Below are positions 53,292 through 61,056 of a DNA stretch of 64,000 nucleotides, in pieces. Each line of letters starts with the position of its first letter. Within the stretch, counting starts at the first letter, position 1. The DNA is taken from NCBI GenBank assembly GCA_045605385.1, contig JAZUPW010000012.1, forward strand, positions 248,001 through 312,000, written 5' to 3'. Origin of the DNA: SIG607 sp045605385. Lineage in GTDB: Bacteria; Bacillota; Clostridia; Oscillospirales; Acutalibacteraceae. The notes below the pieces were generated by a model, which was given only the letters and a program-made list of their open reading frames with translations, had not been told where the DNA came from and ran no database searches. Both the position numbers and the translations under genes were made by a program.

Positions 53292-53320
53292 ATTATATCA
53301 CAAATTTAAAATTATTACAA
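53292..53320 (-). promoter_or_regulatory. Candidate promoter of the M20 gene
   Basis: On the minus strand TTGTAA (53320-53315), 17-nt spacer, TATAAT (53297-53292). Confidence 0.6.
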
Positions 53321-53330
53321 TATTTAAAAC

Positions 53331-53367
53331 AAAAAAATAAGGCTCTCACTATTTAGAGAGCCTTATA
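53331..53367 (-). terminator. mazF terminator
   Basis: Stem AAGGCTCTC/GAGAGCCTT (53339-53364), 8-nt loop, with TTATTTTTTT on the minus strand. Confidence 0.88.
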
Positions 53368-53378
53368 AATATTATCGG

Positions 53379-53753
53379 TTATGTAACCGTGTTAGAAGAA
53401 ATACTGTTATTACCTAACCCAAAACTTACAGAAAGTGCCCTATCTACCTGCCCCATTGCTTCTATATCTAAAGTACCCATTTTTTCGCGTAAGCGCTTTT
53501 TGTCAATGGTTCGTACCTGTTCAAGCAGTACAATAGAATCCTTAGATAAACCGCAATCTTCAGCTTCTACTTTTATATGTGTAGGCAAATTTGCTTTTTC
53601 TTTCTGGCTTGTTATTGCCGCAGCAATTACCGTTGGACTGTATTTATTACCTACGTCATTCTGTATTATTAATACAGGCCTTATTCCGCCTTGTTCACTA
53701 CCAATAACGGGGCTTAAGTCGGCATAGTATATATCACCGCGTTTGATGATCAT
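53379..53753 (-). CDS. MazF/PemK family endoribonuclease toxin (EndoA-like)
   Basis: 124 residues: RGDIYYADLSPVIGSEQGG, RPVLIIQND and the LLEQVRTIDKKRL segment of the chromosomal EndoA/NdoA group, an mRNA-cleaving toxin. The usual antitoxin gene directly upstream is missing: the 160 nt to argH contain no open frame, only the argH terminator. The ATG is preceded by GGAG at a rather long distance (12 nt), which suggests low translation. It may be neutralised by a distant antitoxin or serve a housekeeping role. Confidence 0.9.
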   Translation of the reverse strand: MIIKRGDIYYADLSPVIGSEQGGIRPVLIIQNDVGNKYSPTVIAAAITSQKEKANLPTHIKVEAEDCGLSKDSIVLLEQVRTIDKKRLREKMGTLDIEAMGQVDRALSVSFGLGNNSISSNTVT

Positions 53754-53872
53754 TTATCGTTTCACACTCCGTAAAATATTCTAAAGATATTTTTACCAAG
53801 GAATTTAAAATTTAATCAAGTTTTAAAAAATTTTGTTCCTTATATATACTATGTCCATAAAAATTTTTAGTT

Positions 53873-53901
53873 AAAAAATAAGACCGCGTCTGCGGTCTTA
53901 T
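53873..53901 (-). terminator. argGH operon terminator
   Basis: On the minus strand AAGACCGC/GCGGTCTT with a 4-nt loop, then ATTTTTT. Confidence 0.9.
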
Positions 53902-53913
53902 ACGGTATAATAA

Positions 53914-55284
53914 TTATAAATTTTCCTTTATAAACTTAATTTGCGCTTCTACCGATGATACACTTGTGCCACCCTCACTTGTACGTTTATTCATACAAGT
54001 TTCAAGTGAAATTTCCATGTACAAATCTTCTTCAAATAATTCACAGTAAGTCTTATATTCTTCAAGTGATACCGTCTCAAGTACTTTATTATTTTTAATA
54101 CAATCGCCAACAATAGTACCCGAAATTTTGTATGCAGTTCTAAACGGCATCCCCTTTTTAACAAGATAATCTGCAAGGTCAGTTGCATTAATAAAACCTT
54201 TTTGTGCCGCCAATAACATATTATCGGGCAAAACTGTCATTGTAGAAATCATACCGTTCATAATAGGTAAACACTTTTTAACGGTTTCAACTGCATCAAA
54301 AACGCTTTCTTTGTCTTCTTGCATATCCTTATTATAAGCAAGTGGAAGACCTTTAAGCATAGTAAGAGTTCCAATTAAATCACCATAAACTCTGCCGGTT
54401 TTTCCGCGAATTAATTCTGCCATATCTGAATTCTTTTTTTGCGGCATAATTGAAGAACCTGTGGTATAAGCATCGGACAGTTCAATAAACTTAAACTCCC
54501 AACTTGACCACAAAATAAGTTCTTCGCTAAAACGTGATAAATGGGTCATAACAAGTGATAACGCGCTTAGCAATTCAACACAGAAATCTCGGTCTGAAAC
54601 GCCGTCAAGCGAATTTAAAGCAATTGAGTTGAAATCAAGTGCTGCTGCTTCCATTCTTCTATCTGTATTATAAGTTGTACCCGCTAAAGCACAGCAACCA
54701 ATAGGCGAAATGTTTATACGTTTTTGGCAGTCTTTAAGTCGGTCAACGTCTCTTAAAAACATCATAGCATAAGCTAATAGATGATGTCCCATTGAAATCG
54801 GCTGAGCGCGTTGAAGATGAGTATATCCAGGCATAATATCACGTTTGTGAAGCTCTGCTTTTTCACACAAAACAGAAATTAAATCTTTAAGCATTTCGCT
54901 GATAACTGTTACTTCATCACGCAGATACATTCTTAAATCAAGTGCAACCTGATCATTACGGCTTCTTGCGGTATGAAGTTTTTTACCGTCTTCGCCAATA
55001 CGCGCTGTAAGTTCCTGCTCAATGAACATATGAATATCTTCACAGGTCATATCAAACTCTAATTTACCGGCTTCAATATCACTTAAAATAGAAGAAAGAC
55101 CATCAATTATATTATCTTTTTCAGCTTCACTAATTATTCCACAGGCAGAAAGCATAGCCGCGTGCGCTATGCTTCCCTTTATGTCCTGACGGAACATTTT
55201 ACAGTCAAAATGTATTGATGAATTGAAATCATCGGCCATAGAATCGGTAAAACCGTCGGTTCGGCCTGCCCACATTTTAGCCAT
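53914..55284 (-). CDS. argH: Argininosuccinate lyase
   Basis: Splits argininosuccinate to arginine and fumarate. The fumarase-superfamily signature GSSIMPQKKNSD is near residue 275; TARSRNDQVALDLR and the AGYTHLQRAQPI-like segment (PGYTHLQRAQP) provide active-site residues. 456 residues, normal. It overlaps argG by one base (TAATG). Last gene of the transporter-argG-argH operon. Confidence 0.96.
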   Translation of the reverse strand: MAKMWAGRTDGFTDSMADDFNSSIHFDCKMFRQDIKGSIAHAAMLSACGIISEAEKDNIIDGLSSILSDIEAGKLEFDMTCEDIHMFIEQELTARIGEDGKKLHTARSRNDQVALDLRMYLRDEVTVISEMLKDLISVLCEKAELHKRDIMPGYTHLQRAQPISMGHHLLAYAMMFLRDVDRLKDCQKRINISPIGCCALAGTTYNTDRRMEAAALDFNSIALNSLDGVSDRDFCVELLSALSLVMTHLSRFSEELILWSSWEFKFIELSDAYTTGSSIMPQKKNSDMAELIRGKTGRVYGDLIGTLTMLKGLPLAYNKDMQEDKESVFDAVETVKKCLPIMNGMISTMTVLPDNMLLAAQKGFINATDLADYLVKKGMPFRTAYKISGTIVGDCIKNNKVLETVSLEEYKTYCELFEEDLYMEISLETCMNKRTSEGGTSVSSVEAQIKFIKENL

Positions 55285-56513
55285 TAATTATCTCCCTTTT
55301 TCTTAGCATCTACCATTGCTTGAACCTTTATCGGTAAACCGTAAAGATTAATAAATCCTGCAGAATCTTTTTGATCGTAATCGCTTTCACCAAAGGTAGC
55401 AATTTCTTCGCTGTAAAGAGAATAATCACTCCAAACACCTGCGTTAATAATGTTACCTTTATATAGTTTAACTTTTACGGTACCGGTAACGTTTTCCTGA
55501 GTTTTGTCTACAAAAGCGCTAAGCGCTTCACGTAAAGGTGTAAACCACTGACCGTTATAAACAAGTTCAGCAAAAGTAATGGAAAGTCTTTGTTTTTCGT
55601 GTAACGTCATTTTATCAAGGCAAATGGATTCAAGAATGCTATGCGCCTTATAAAGAATAGTACCACCAGGAGTTTCATAAACACCACGGCATTTCATACC
55701 AACAAGTCTGTTTTCAACGATATCAATAATACCAATACCGTTAGCGCCGCCAAGTTCATTAAGTTTTAAGATTATTTCCTTAGCCGACATCTTTACGCCG
55801 TCAACAGCAACAGGCACACCCTTATCAAAATCAATGGAAACGTAGGTAGGTACGTCAGGCGCATCAATAGGAGAAACGCCCATTTCAAGGAAGCCTTTCT
55901 TTTCATACTGAGGCTCATTTCCCGTATCTTCAAGATCAAGACCTTCATGAGATAAATGCCATAAGTTTTTATCCTTGGAATAGTTGGTTTCTCTGTTAAT
56001 CTTTAACGGAATGTTATGCGCTTCGGCATAATCAATTTCTTCCTCGCGTGATTTAATATCCCATTCTCTCCAAGGAGCAATAATAGGCATATCGGGAGCA
56101 AAATACTTTATTGTAAGTTCAAAACGTACCTGATCGTTGCCCTTACCTGTGCAACCGTGGCAAATAGCATCAGCCCCCTCTTTAAGTGCAATTTCTGCAA
56201 GTCCTTTTGCAATACAAGGACGAGCATGAGAAGTACCTAAAAGATAATCTTCGTACACAGCCCCTGCTTTCATTGTTGGGATAATGTAGTTGTCAACATA
56301 ATCATCGGTCAAATCAAGAACGTAAAGTTTAGAAGCGCCTGTCTTTAAAGCTTTTTCTTCAAGACCTTCAAGTTCATCAGCCTGTCCAACGTTACCCGAA
56401 ACAGCAATAACTTCACAGTTATTATAGTTTTCTTTTAACCACGGAATAATAATAGATGTATCAAGACCGCCCGAGTATGCTAAAACAACTTTTTTAATAT
56501 CTTCTTTTTTCAT
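55284..56513 (-). CDS. argG: Argininosuccinate synthase
   Basis: Joins citrulline and aspartate using ATP. N-terminal PP-loop AYSGGLDTS (residues 13-21), GCTGKGNDQVRFE and SHEGLDLED are family signatures; 409 residues. GGAGGAG precedes the ATG. The gene starts 24 nt after the ABC ATPase stop with no terminator between them, so it is probably read from the transporter promoter. Confidence 0.96.
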   Translation of the reverse strand: MKKEDIKKVVLAYSGGLDTSIIIPWLKENYNNCEVIAVSGNVGQADELEGLEEKALKTGASKLYVLDLTDDYVDNYIIPTMKAGAVYEDYLLGTSHARPCIAKGLAEIALKEGADAICHGCTGKGNDQVRFELTIKYFAPDMPIIAPWREWDIKSREEEIDYAEAHNIPLKINRETNYSKDKNLWHLSHEGLDLEDTGNEPQYEKKGFLEMGVSPIDAPDVPTYVSIDFDKGVPVAVDGVKMSAKEIILKLNELGGANGIGIIDIVENRLVGMKCRGVYETPGGTILYKAHSILESICLDKMTLHEKQRLSITFAELVYNGQWFTPLREALSAFVDKTQENVTGTVKVKLYKGNIINAGVWSDYSLYSEEIATFGESDYDQKDSAGFINLYGLPIKVQAMVDAKKKGDN

Positions 56514-56537
56514 AATAAATCTCCTCCAGAGAAAAAA

Positions 56538-57275
56538 TCACAAAACTTTAGAAAGGAAATCCTTAAGTCGAGGTGATTTAGGATTACCGAAGAACTCTTC
56601 AGGAGTTCCTTCCTCAATAATAATACCTTCATCAATAAACACAACGCGGTCAGCAACTTCCTTTGCAAAACCCATTTCGTGTGTAACGCAAACCATTGTC
56701 ATACCGCTTTTTGCGAGTTCCTTCATAACTTCAAGAACTTCACCAACCATTTCAGGGTCAAGCGCACTTGTAGGTTCATCAAAAAGCATTACGTCAGGGT
56801 TCATAGCAAGAGCTCTTACAATGGCAACACGCTGTTTTTGGCCACCCGAAAGTTGTTCGGGGTAAGCATTTGCTTTATCTTCAAGGCCAACCCTTTTAAG
56901 CAGTTCAATTGCTTTATCTTCAGCCTGTTCTTTACTTAAACTTAATAGTTTAATAGGTGCTAAGGTCATATTTTTAAGAATAGTCATATGCGGAAACAAA
57001 TTAAACTGTTGAAAAACCATTCCCATTTTTTGGCGGTGTAAGTTAATATTAGTTTTAGGATCGGTTATATCAACGTCTTCAAAGAAAATACTGCCACCTG
57101 TTGGTTCTTCCAAACGGTTTAAGCAACGTAAAAAAGTTGATTTACCCGAACCCGAAGGGCCAATTACAACAATAACTTCACCCTTTTTAATTTCAGCATT
57201 AACACCTTTTAAAACGTGAATGTCACCAAAAGATTTTTTAAGGTCAACGGTTTTAATAACAACATCAGTGTTCAC
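56538..57275 (-). CDS. Amino acid ABC transporter ATP-binding protein
   Basis: A polar amino-acid uptake ATPase (GlnQ/ArtP type), 245 residues: Walker A GPSGSGKST, signature LSGGQKQRVAIVRAL, Walker B VMLFDEPTSALDPE. The start is GTG 57275, 10 nt after AAAGGAGG; an upstream TTG overlaps that site. It overlaps the permease by 11 nt. The transport substrate is inferred from its place ahead of argG-argH. Confidence 0.93.
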   Translation of the reverse strand: MNTDVVIKTVDLKKSFGDIHVLKGVNAEIKKGEVIVVIGPSGSGKSTFLRCLNRLEEPTGGSIFFEDVDITDPKTNINLHRQKMGMVFQQFNLFPHMTILKNMTLAPIKLLSLSKEQAEDKAIELLKRVGLEDKANAYPEQLSGGQKQRVAIVRALAMNPDVMLFDEPTSALDPEMVGEVLEVMKELAKSGMTMVCVTHEMGFAKEVADRVVFIDEGIIIEEGTPEEFFGNPKSPRLKDFLSKVL

Positions 57276-58041
57276 TCTTACGCAACCTCCTTTCAAGAAT
57301 TGAGAGAAGTTTTGAAAGAATAATTACTATAACAAGATAAATAACAGCAAGACTTATATAAGGAACATAAGCCTGATAAGTTTTACTAACAATATTCTGA
57401 GCTTGTTTAGTAACGTCACGCAAAGCAATAACAGAAACAAGAGAAGTATCTTTAAGCAAAGTTATCATTTCGTTGCCAAGCGCAGGTAAAATATTCTTAA
57501 TAGCCTGAGGAATAATTATATACCACATTGTCTGAACATAATTAAGGCCTAAAGAACGCCCAGCTTCGGTTTGTCCTTTACTTATAGACATAAGTCCCGA
57601 ACGCGCAATTTCAGCAACGTAAGCGCCCGAGTTAATACCAAGAGTAACAATACCGCACACAATCATTCCGGTATCGGTCTTTGGAACCATAATAACAAAA
57701 CCCATAATAAGCAACTGTACCATCATAGGCGTGCCACGAATAACCGTTAAGTATAATTTACAAAAACTGTTTAACCAACTAAATAAAAAGAACGGTCTTT
57801 TATTAAGGGAATCATACGATGTGCGTATTATAGCAATAATCAAACCAATAATTATACCAAGAAGTAACGCGCCAATTGTTACAATAAAAGTAATTTTAAG
57901 ACCGTCTACAAAAAATTTCCATCTATCTTGATAAATAAAAGTCTGATATAGTTGAAAAAACAGATTTTGTAACCATTCTGGTAATTCCGAAATCCAATTA
58001 GGACAGGATTCTAACCATTTGGAAAAAGTAAGTATAGTCAC
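57265..58041 (-). CDS. Amino acid ABC transporter permease (HisM/GlnP type)
   Basis: 258 residues with about five membrane spans and the EAA-like loop EAGRSLGLNYVQTMWYIIIPQA typical of this family. The start is taken as GTG 58041 with AAAGGA upstream; an earlier GTG at 58059 overlaps that site. One permease gene only, so the transporter core is probably a homodimer. Confidence 0.9.
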   Translation of the reverse strand: MTILTFSKWLESCPNWISELPEWLQNLFFQLYQTFIYQDRWKFFVDGLKITFIVTIGALLLGIIIGLIIAIIRTSYDSLNKRPFFLFSWLNSFCKLYLTVIRGTPMMVQLLIMGFVIMVPKTDTGMIVCGIVTLGINSGAYVAEIARSGLMSISKGQTEAGRSLGLNYVQTMWYIIIPQAIKNILPALGNEMITLLKDTSLVSVIALRDVTKQAQNIVSKTYQAYVPYISLAVIYLVIVIILSKLLSILERRLRKSEH

Positions 58042-58067
58042 AAATATTTTTCCTTTCACAATATATT

Positions 58068-58097
58068 AAGCAGGGCCGGCATAGCCGCCCCTGCTTA
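58068..58097 (-). other. Intercistronic stem between binding protein and permease genes
   Basis: AAGCAGGG/CCCTGCTT around a GC-rich inner part, with no T-run on the minus strand. Such a stem commonly protects the upstream mRNA and lets the binding protein be made in excess over the membrane parts. Confidence 0.75.
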
Positions 58098-58115
58098 AAA
58101 AACTTCAAAAAATAA

Positions 58116-58853
58116 TTATTCTGCAGGAATGTACTTAGCAATAATCTTTGCAACAGTGCCGTCTGCTTTAAGTTCAGCAAGAGCCTTGTTGAATTTATCC
58201 TTAAGTTCGGTGTTGTCTTTAGAAATCGCTGCAGCGTAATCTTCAACAGCATATTCAGTTTCAAGAATCTTAAGACCTTCGTTAGCCTTAACAAAACTCT
58301 TTGCAGGTTCGTTATCAATAACAACACAGTCAACCTGACCGTTCATAAGAGCAGCAACTGCTAAAGCACCGTTATTGTACTGCTTAACGTGATCCTGACC
58401 GAAATCATCTGTACAGTAGATATCACCTGTAGTACCGGACTGAACACCGATCATCTTTTCAGCGAGGTCGTCAATAGTAGCAATAGCGGAATCTTCCTTA
58501 ACAATTACAACCTGAACACCTGTAGCATAGGTTTCAGAGAAGTCAACAGAAAGAAGACGTTCTTCGTTAACGGTCATACCTGCAAGTGCAAAGTCAATTG
58601 CGCCGGATTCAACAGCTGTAAGTAAGGAATCGAATTCCATATCTTTAATTTCGAGTTCCATACCAAGTTTTTCAGCAACAGCAGCAGCGATTTCAGCATC
58701 AATACCAACAATCTTGCCGTCATCGTCAACAAACTCATAAGGTGGGAATGCAGCGTTAGTACCCATAACAAGTTTGTCTTCCTTAGCGCCGCAACCTGCG
58801 AAGCAAGCAACAACCATAAGAAGTGTTAAAACAATAGCCAATAATTTTTTCAT
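58116..58853 (-). CDS. Amino acid ABC transporter substrate-binding lipoprotein
   Basis: 245 residues. Signal peptide with a lipobox ending FAGC (Cys about 21), then a type II periplasmic-binding fold: GTNAAFPPYEFVDDDGKIVG, DFALAGMTVNEER and the GVQSGTTGD hinge region. The ligand class (polar or basic amino acid) follows from the family. Being first in an operon with argG and argH and having ARG-box-like sites at its promoter suggests an arginine precursor, such as citrulline, or arginine itself. Confidence 0.92.
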   Translation of the reverse strand: MKKLLAIVLTLLMVVACFAGCGAKEDKLVMGTNAAFPPYEFVDDDGKIVGIDAEIAAAVAEKLGMELEIKDMEFDSLLTAVESGAIDFALAGMTVNEERLLSVDFSETYATGVQVVIVKEDSAIATIDDLAEKMIGVQSGTTGDIYCTDDFGQDHVKQYNNGALAVAALMNGQVDCVVIDNEPAKSFVKANEGLKILETEYAVEDYAAAISKDNTELKDKFNKALAELKADGTVAKIIAKYIPAE

Positions 58854-58878
58854 TTTTAGATCCTCCTAAAAAATTTTT

Positions 58879-58919
58879 TGTATGCATACATAATAACACC
58901 TAATTAATAAAAATGCAAG
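58879..58919 (-). promoter_or_regulatory. Promoter of the transporter-argGH operon with overlapping ARG box
   Basis: On the minus strand TTGCAT (58918-58913), 17-nt spacer, TATTAT (58895-58890). The plus-strand sequence at 58902-58919 matches the Bacillus AhrC/ArgR consensus CATGAATAAAAATKCAAK at 16 of 18 positions and covers the -35. A 12-bp perfect palindrome, TGTATGCATACA, lies at 58879-58890 near the start of transcription. Confidence 0.72.
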
Positions 58920-58989
58920 TCTTTTTTTAAAATTTATGCAAAAAGTCGGTTTTTAGGGCTATTTTTATTTAATGTTTATTCATAATTGT

Positions 58990-59022
58990 TGCATAATATT
59001 CATTATTTTGCATATTTTTACA
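58990..59022. promoter_or_regulatory. Further ARG-box-like sites upstream
   Basis: TGCATAATATTCA (58990-59002) and TGCATATTTTTACA (59009-59022) resemble the TGMATWWWWATKCA arginine box, the first one base short and the second with two mismatches. Their distance from the 58890 promoter fits looping repression, but AT-rich DNA makes chance matches likely. Confidence 0.4.
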
Positions 59023-59062
59023 CTTTGTAACGAAAATTCAAATAATTATAATGTAACTAAAC

Positions 59063-59092
59063 TTGATTTTTAGGGTATAATTGTGATATAAT
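59063..59092 (+). promoter_or_regulatory. smpB-ssrA promoter
   Basis: TTGATT (59063-59068), 18-nt spacer, TATAAT (59087-59092) with an upstream TG. Confidence 0.7.
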
Positions 59093-59134
59093 TCATAGGC
59101 TGTAATTATCTATTTTGCAAAGGAAGTGATTTCA

Positions 59135-59596
59135 ATGTCTGAAAATTTGAAAACTATTGCCACAAACAAAAAAGCGTTTCACGAATATTTTGTTGAAGAA
59201 TCGCTTGAAGCAGGCATTGAACTCACAGGCACCGAAATTAAATCGGTCAGAGCCGGAAATCTTAACTTAAAAGATTCTTGGTGCAGTATTGATAACGGCG
59301 AACTTATAATTAAACAGTTGCACATTAGTCCTTATGAATTTGGTAACCGTTTCAATAAAGATCCGCTTCGCCCAAGAAGACTTCTTGTTCATAAACGTGA
59401 AGCCATGAGGTTATTGGGGCTTATTAAGCAACAAGGTTTAACGCTTATCCCCCTTTCGGTTTATTTCAAAGGCTCACTTGTTAAGGTACAGGTTGGCGTA
59501 TGTAAAGGTAAAAAACTTTATGATAAACGCGCTGATGCCGCAAAAAAAGCAGCTGACCGAAATATTGACCGTGCCCTTAAAGAACAGAACCGATAA
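59135..59596 (+). CDS. smpB: SsrA-binding protein
   Basis: The tmRNA partner in trans-translation, 153 residues: FVEESLEAGIELTGTEIKS, LLVHKREAMRL and the basic C-terminal tail KLYDKRADAAKKAADR. The start is ATG 59135 after AAAGGAAGTG; a GTG at 59126 overlaps that site. ssrA begins 15 nt after the stop, and the two are probably on one transcript. Confidence 0.96.
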   Translation: MSENLKTIATNKKAFHEYFVEESLEAGIELTGTEIKSVRAGNLNLKDSWCSIDNGELIIKQLHISPYEFGNRFNKDPLRPRRLLVHKREAMRLLGLIKQQGLTLIPLSVYFKGSLVKVQVGVCKGKKLYDKRADAAKKAADRNIDRALKEQNR

Positions 59597-59611
59597 TTAC
59601 AGAATATATAC

Positions 59612-59957
59612 GGGGGTGTAAAGGTTTCGACAGGGATTTTGAAGTACGAGAAGCGAGCGGTGGCGTGGGACCACCTTAAAACTCACAATTTTTAAAATTA
59701 AACGACAACAATAAAGTTGCTCTTGCTGCTTAATTAAGCAGCCGTCTGATTTCAGAGTACCGCGGCTGAATGAGGGCGTCGATTAGCGGTGCACATGAAC
59801 AAAGGTACGCTCACACCTTTGTCACGACTTTGAGCTACCAAATATAATAGGGTGACACTTCCCGATTATATAAGGGAACGCAAATAATTGTCTGCGCTCG
59901 GAGATGCTCGTATGGATAGATTTTTGGACAGGGGTTCGACTCCCCTCACCTCCACCA
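59612..59957 (+). ncRNA. ssrA: tmRNA (SsrA)
   Basis: 346 nt. The tRNA-like ends pair GGGGGTG with CACCTCC and the T-arm is GGGGTTCGACTCCCC; CCA is encoded. The open reading segment reads ...NDNNKVALAA followed by TAA (59731-59733), which sits in the self-complementary GCTGCTTAATTAAGCAGC. The resume codon is not certain (TTA at 59698 or AAA at 59695). The ALAA ending is the usual Firmicutes degradation signal. Confidence 0.96.
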
Positions 59958-60000
59958 GAAAAGAACCCACATTTGTCTACGACAAGTGCGGGTTCTTTTC
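59958..60000 (+). terminator. ssrA terminator
   Basis: 20-nt arms (59958-59977 and 59981-60000) pair with two G-U positions and a TAC loop; TTCTTTT ends the stem. Confidence 0.85.
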
Positions 60001-60002
60001 AA

Positions 60003-60172
60003 TGAAATAAATCCCTTGCAGGATTTGTGAAATAACGCTTCGCGTTATGAAATAGCTGACACTATGAAATGCGCTGCGGCGTATGAGGGATTTATTTTAT
60101 TTCACATTTTGCCGCTAAGGCAAAATATTTCATAATCCAAAGGATTATTTCATATTGCGTAGCAATATTTCA
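60003..60172. repeat. Nested hairpin array 2
   Basis: The outer stem AAATAAATCCCT (60005-60016) / AGGGATTTATTT (60086-60097) encloses mini-hairpins with TGAAAT linkers (60003, 60028, 60048, 60065). The tail carries ATTTCA linkers (60099, 60127, 60147, 60167) and mini-hairpins ATTTTGCC-GCTAA-GGCAAAAT, AATCC-AAA-GGATT and ATTGC-GTA-GCAAT. It begins 2 nt after the ssrA terminator. Linker sequence and architecture match array 1; stem sequences do not. Confidence 0.88.
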
Positions 60173-60200
60173 TTAAATATGCTATAATATTTATTGCTAA

Positions 60201-60317
60201 ATTGCAAATTCCTTAAAAGAGTGTTACGAGACTGAATACTGGTTGGAGCTGCTTGTGAAATCCGACATTCTGAACAGAGAAACAACTGTTGCTCCGTCGC
60301 AGACGGAATATCATTAA
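60201..60317 (+). pseudogene. C-terminal remnant of a four-helix-bundle (TIGR02436-type) gene
   Basis: The frame 60201-60317 reads IANSLKECYETEYWLELL and then VKSDILNRE, ending at TAA. The LKE-x-x-ET-x-YWLELL pattern is the last helix region of the small four-helix-bundle proteins often found in rRNA inserts and mobile contexts. An in-frame stop sits directly upstream and there is no start or ribosome-binding site, so only about 38 codons remain. The identification rests on pattern memory. Confidence 0.65.
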
Positions 60318-60355
60318 AAACTAACGATTTATTTTTTTACTATTCACACTCTATA

Positions 60356-60384
60356 TTGAAATACACTAATTCCTGTGATATAAT
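60356..60384 (+). promoter_or_regulatory. Promoter of the HAD gene
   Basis: TTGAAA (60356-60361), 17-nt spacer, TATAAT (60379-60384) with TG one base upstream. Confidence 0.8.
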
Positions 60385-60429
60385 TATTAATAACATAGCA
60401 TTTATTGCGAAAGGATATAGTGTTGCACT

Positions 60430-61038
60430 ATGATTAAAAATATTATTTTTGACTTTGGTAAAGTTCTTGTTGACTTTGACCCTTATTATATGACAAAACA
60501 ATACTTTAATAATGAAGAAGAAATAAAATTAGTTAGCGATATAATTTTCGACAGGCTTTATTGGGATAAGTTAGATAAAGGTGTAATAACTGACGTGGAA
60601 ATTAAGAATGACGTAAAAAAGCGTCTACCTGTTAGTTTAATTGACAATGCGTTTTTAGCATACGATAATTGGTATCACAACTTGCCTGAAATAGACGGAA
60701 TGAGAGAAATTGTAACGGAACTAAAAGCAAAAGGATATAAACTTTACTTGCTTTCTAATATAAGTAAACAGTTTGTTGAAAACTACGCAAAGGTTGAATC
60801 GATTGTTTCCTTATTTGAATTGTTTGACGGTCTTGTGTTTTCTGGTCCTATTGAAATGGTTAAACCTAATAAAGATATTTTTGAATATTTGCTTAACAAG
60901 TTTTCAATAAACGCAGAAGAAAGTGTTTTTATTGATGATAACATTTCTAATATAAATGGAGCAAAAAAAGTAGGAATTAATACATATTTGTTCGATGGCA
61001 ACAGCAATAATTTACGTGAATACTTAAACTTAATATAG
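60430..61038 (+). CDS. HAD-IA family phosphatase (YihX-like)
   Basis: 202 residues. Motif I is IFDFGKVLVDFD (nucleophile Asp followed by Gly, as in YihX-like enzymes), motif II YLLSNIS, motif III Lys in VKPNKDIF and motif IV FIDDNISN. YihX-type enzymes act on sugar phosphates such as glucose-1-phosphate. The ATG follows AAAGGATATAG. It is flanked on both sides by hairpin arrays and has its own promoter. Confidence 0.88.
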   Translation: MIKNIIFDFGKVLVDFDPYYMTKQYFNNEEEIKLVSDIIFDRLYWDKLDKGVITDVEIKNDVKKRLPVSLIDNAFLAYDNWYHNLPEIDGMREIVTELKAKGYKLYLLSNISKQFVENYAKVESIVSLFELFDGLVFSGPIEMVKPNKDIFEYLLNKFSINAEESVFIDDNISNINGAKKVGINTYLFDGNSNNLREYLNLI

Positions 61039-61056
61039 AATACATAGAGGACGGTT

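Noticed and set aside
59958..60430. Genomic island inserted at ssrA
   Set aside because: No integrase, no duplication of the ssrA 3' end and only about 470 bp before the next normal gene; at most a remnant.
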